Below are positions 30,234-33,178 of a DNA stretch of 33,178 bases, in pieces. The notes below the pieces were generated by a model. The model searched no databases and had not been told where the DNA came from. It saw nothing but the letters and a program-made list of their open reading frames with translations. This DNA is from Syntrophobacterales bacterium (GTDB lineage: Bacteria > Desulfobacterota > Desulfobaccia > Desulfobaccales > 0-14-0-80-60-11): assembly GCA_020060385.1 (NCBI GenBank), contig JAGVAH010000097.1, positions 1-33,178 on the forward strand. Direction: 5' to 3'. A program made the translations under genes and the position numbers. Every line of letters begins with the position of its first letter. Within the stretch, counting starts at the first letter, position 1.

Positions 30234-30449
30234 TTGGTATTGATTTCATGGTTTCTATTTGAGGCAAAGCCTATAAAAATTGTTTATAAAGAAACTTTCT
30301 ATGGAATAATAACTGATTATCGGCCTATTATAAATGCAATCAATCAATTGGCATTTAATACAAATTTATTAATTAAAATGTGGATCGGATTTATCATATT
30401 GGTCATTAATAATGCTTTTAAATTAACTCTTTTGCTTCTCAAAAAATAG
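30234..30449 (+). CDS. Doubtful short hydrophobic ORF, possibly the 3' part of a broken gene
   Basis: A 71-codon frame beginning with TTG. It encodes a hydrophobic, Ile/Leu-rich peptide ending [15 protein letters not shown]-like (actual end [15 protein letters not shown]). The same frame is open upstream from an ATG at 30147 but for a single in-frame TGA at 30231-30233. The whole could be a 100-codon gene ruined by one nonsense change, or the TTG could simply start a small gene. AT-rich DNA rarely keeps 71 codons open by chance, which argues for real or recent coding. No ribosome-binding site is evident. The ATG of ndk follows 20 bases after its stop. Confidence 0.3.
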   Translation: MVLISWFLFEAKPIKIVYKETFYGIITDYRPIINAINQLAFNTNLLIKMWIGFIILVINNAFKLTLLLLKK

Positions 30450-30469
30450 AAATTGAGGTGAATTTATCC

Positions 30470-30889
30470 ATGGCAATCGAACAAACCTTATCCATGATCA
30501 AACCCGACGGGGTGCAACGGGGCCTCATCGGCGAAGTTATCGGCCGGTTCGAAAAAGCGGGCCTGAAGATCAAGGCGATGAAGATGCTGCACCTCACCCT
30601 GGCCCAGGCCCGGGCCTTTTACGCGGTGCACCGGGAACGCCCCTTTTATGACAGCCTCACGGGATTTATGAGCTCCGGCCCCATCGTGGCCATGATCCTG
30701 GAGGGGGAAAACGCCATCCAGGTCAACCGGGACCTCATGGGGGCCACGAACTACCGCCAGGCCGCCCCCGGCACCATCCGGGCCGATTTCGCCAAAGAAA
30801 TCGAGGCCAACATCGTCCATGGTTCGGATAGCCCGGAGACGGCCCGGACCGAAATCGCGTTTTTCTTTAACGAACTGGAAAAGGTCTAG
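30470..30889 (+). CDS. ndk: Nucleoside diphosphate kinase
   Basis: A 139-residue enzyme that transfers the terminal phosphate between nucleoside di- and triphosphates through a phosphohistidine. The active-site His117 is in [12 protein letters not shown], the family signature. Lys11 in [10 protein letters not shown], Tyr51, Thr93-Asn94 and Arg104 are also in place, and length matches the family. I use the ATG at 30470 because GAGGTG lies 9 bases upstream; a GTG at 30458 would overlap that site. GC-rich coding resumes here abruptly after the AT-rich patch. A long hairpin repeat follows. Confidence 0.96.
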   Translation: MAIEQTLSMIKPDGVQRGLIGEVIGRFEKAGLKIKAMKMLHLTLAQARAFYAVHRERPFYDSLTGFMSSGPIVAMILEGENAIQVNRDLMGATNYRQAAPGTIRADFAKEIEANIVHGSDSPETARTEIAFFFNELEKV

Positions 30890-30941
30890 CTGCAACTTTT
30901 ACTCGTTCCCAAGTTGATACCTCAGAGAAATTTCCAGCAAT

Positions 30942-31033
30942 TGTCATTCTGAGGGAGCGGAGCGACCGAAGAATCTCGTAGGCATCGGAAAATACGAGAT
31001 TCTTCACTCCGCTTCGCTCCCTTCAGAATGACA
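30942..31033. repeat. Long palindromic repeat (GAGGGAGCG...GAAGAATC family)
   Basis: A 92-bp palindrome. TGTCATTCTGAGGGAGCG (30942-30959) pairs with CGCTCCCTTCAGAATGACA (31015-31033), and GAAGAATCTCGTA (30968-30980) pairs with TACGAGATTCTTC (30993-31005), around a loop. Part of the same sequence is in the element at 8231-8392. It lies just after ndk. The remaining part of the 30890-31277 gap holds the mreB promoter region and a GC-rich leader. Confidence 0.75.
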
Positions 31034-31126
31034 GAAAGTGACTTTCGCAGAAGTCTTAACTTTGAACTCTGAACCTTGAACTTTTCTGTAAACCGCTAGC
31101 TTGTGCCAAAAGTCCTTAGATAAAGG

Positions 31127-31154
31127 TTGAATTTTTCTCACAAGCTGGCAAAAT
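31127..31154 (+). promoter_or_regulatory. Possible sigma-70 promoter of mreB
   Basis: TTGAAT (31127-31132), a 16-base spacer and CAAAAT (31149-31154), four of six matches in each box. It would give a leader of about 115 bases that is unusually G/C-rich at 31156-31240 and could fold before AAGGAG and the mreB ATG. Confidence 0.4.
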
Positions 31155-31265
31155 AGTGCGGGGGGGCTTAGTGGTCCTCCTTCTTTGCCCTGGGGGGCGG
31201 CCAGGAGGCCGTCTGTCCGTTTGTGCCCGGGAGGCATGATAATTCAGATTTTCCCTCTTGTTTAA

Positions 31266-32309
<1,044 letters not shown>

Positions 32310-32319
32310 GGCGGTTGCT

Positions 32320-33150
32320 GTGCGCCCTCGAACGCGCTTTCGCACCTCCCTCATTATTACCGCCACCCTCTTACTGGTCATCTCTTTACTCTCCCTGGGC
32401 CTGAGGCGCTCGTTGGTTTTGAAAAAGGTGGAGGGGGTGGTAATTTCCCTGACGGCCCCGGGCCTCAAGGGACTCTATTATCTGGGCCGCACCGTGAGGG
32501 GGGTCTGGGACGGCTATATCCACCTGGTGGGCGTGCAGCGGGAAAACGCCTCCCTGCGGAGAAGCCTGGCGGAGTATGAGCAAAAGGAGGTGCAATACCA
32601 GGAAGCCCTGCAAACCGCAACCCGCCTGGAAGCCTTGTTGCAGTTGAAAAAGCAGATGGCTATCCCCATCACCGGGGCCCGGGTGATCGCCTATGACCCT
32701 TCCCTGTGGTCCCGTTGCGCCTTACTGGATCAGGGTCAAGATCAGGGGGTGAAGCGGGGTCAGCCGGTCCTGGCCGCGGGTGGCATCATGGGCCGCATTG
32801 TGGAAACCTATCCCCATTACTCCAAGGTCATGCTCCTGGTGGACCGCAACAGCGGCGCGGACGCCATGCTGCAGCGCACCCGGGTGCGGGGCATCCTCCA
32901 GGGCAGGGGGGGCAACCGCTGCTCCCTGGAGTATGTCCCCAAAAGCGCGGATGTCCAGGTGGGGGACCTGGTGCTGGCCTCCGGTCTGGGGGGCATCTAT
33001 CCCAAGGGTATGGTCTTCGGCAAGGTCAGCGCGGCCAATAAAAAGACCCAGGGGGTCTTCCAGGAGATCGAAGTGACTCCCGGGGTGGACCTGTCAGCCC
33101 TGGAAGAGGTGGTGGTAGTGAAGGTGGTCAATCTGGCCCTGACTCCGTGA
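32320..33150 (+). CDS. mreC: Rod shape-determining protein MreC
   Basis: A 276-residue periplasmic scaffold of the rod complex. It has one N-terminal membrane helix (about 10-28), a coiled coil (about residues 68-112, with many Glu, Gln and Leu), and a C-terminal beta-rich domain. The domain carries the family signatures GGIMGRIVETYPHYSKVMLL, RTRVRGILQGRG and DVQVGDLVLASGLGGIYPKGMVFG. It links MreB and MreD to the penicillin-binding proteins. The start codon is GTG at 32320, 10 bases past the mreB stop; translation is probably coupled. It ends at 33150, four bases before a probable mreD. Confidence 0.95.
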   Translation: MRPRTRFRTSLIITATLLLVISLLSLGLRRSLVLKKVEGVVISLTAPGLKGLYYLGRTVRGVWDGYIHLVGVQRENASLRRSLAEYEQKEVQYQEALQTATRLEALLQLKKQMAIPITGARVIAYDPSLWSRCALLDQGQDQGVKRGQPVLAAGGIMGRIVETYPHYSKVMLLVDRNSGADAMLQRTRVRGILQGRGGNRCSLEYVPKSADVQVGDLVLASGLGGIYPKGMVFGKVSAANKKTQGVFQEIEVTPGVDLSALEEVVVVKVVNLALTP

Positions 33151-33153
33151 TCT

Positions 33154-33178
33154 ATGGCTATTCCCTTCCTCCTTTTTA
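33154..33178 (+). CDS. mreD: Probable start of mreD (cut by the window end)
   Basis: Only the first eight codons, MAIPFLLF, are present. The hydrophobic beginning, the spacing of three bases after the mreC stop and the usual mreBCD gene order suggest mreD, a multi-pass membrane protein of the rod complex. Identity rests mostly on position. Confidence 0.5.

Overview
This is a 33 kb stretch of bacterial chromosome. Most of it is GC-rich, with two clearly AT-rich patches at about 1.6-3.4 kb and 29.5-30.5 kb. The gene content (mreBC, two-component systems, a chemotaxis receptor, a sigma-54 promoter, polyprenyl-phosphate sugar transferase, PMT-type glycosyltransferase, small Cys-rich proteins) indicates a motile Gram-negative bacterium. 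The gene styles and the families of short palindromic intergenic repeats suggest a Desulfobacterota (former Deltaproteobacteria) lineage. That placement is inference; no rRNA gene is present to confirm it. I saw no tRNA, rRNA, CRISPR array or transposase.

Layout. 0.1-1.6 kb: exopolysaccharide-initiating sugar transferase. 1.6-3.4 kb: an AT-rich island (polysaccharide deacetylase plus two unknown genes) bracketed by inverted copies of one 29-bp palindrome. 3.5-6 kb: an orphan oligopeptide-type ABC ATPase and an MFS transporter. 6.1-7.8 kb: a methyl-accepting chemotaxis protein with a strong terminator. 7.9-9.5 kb: a tiny protein with three CxxC...C repeats behind a promoter whose spacer is a perfect palindrome, a MITE-like repeat, and an LD-carboxypeptidase. 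9.6-11.5 kb: a PMT-family glycosyltransferase overlapping, tail to tail, a single-domain response regulator. 11.6-15.6 kb: leftward genes for a DciA-like protein, an aminotransferase, threonine ammonia-lyase, a secreted protein and a Cys-rich protein. 15.7-17.4 kb: a helix-hairpin-helix glycosylase-like protein lacking the usual catalytic residues, then a two-gene unit of unknown small proteins behind a textbook sigma-54 promoter with an upstream FleQ-like palindrome. 17.5-18.5 kb: a phosphoesterase and a HIT protein. 18.6-21.6 kb: a compact pabA-pabB-pabC operon for p-aminobenzoate (folate) synthesis. 21.8-25.8 kb: a membrane GT2 synthase, a LuxR-type regulator with its CHASE3 histidine kinase, and a zinc-ribbon protein. 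26-27 kb: two tandem tiny paralogues and another phosphoesterase. 27.4-29.5 kb: a stand-alone EF-G paralogue. 29.6-30.9 kb: AT-rich unknown genes, then ndk. 31.3-33.2 kb: mreB, mreC and the first codons of probable mreD.

How the genes work together. Envelope functions recur (sugar transferase, deacetylase, GT2 synthase, PMT glycosyltransferase, LD-carboxypeptidase, MreBC), but they are scattered and do not form one cluster. Tight translational coupling is visible in ilvA/aminotransferase/dciA, pabA/pabB and the histidine kinase/response regulator pair. The most interesting unexplained unit is the sigma-54-controlled pair at 16.4-17.4 kb. The tandem paralogues at 26 kb and the operator-controlled Cys-repeat protein at 7.9 kb come next.
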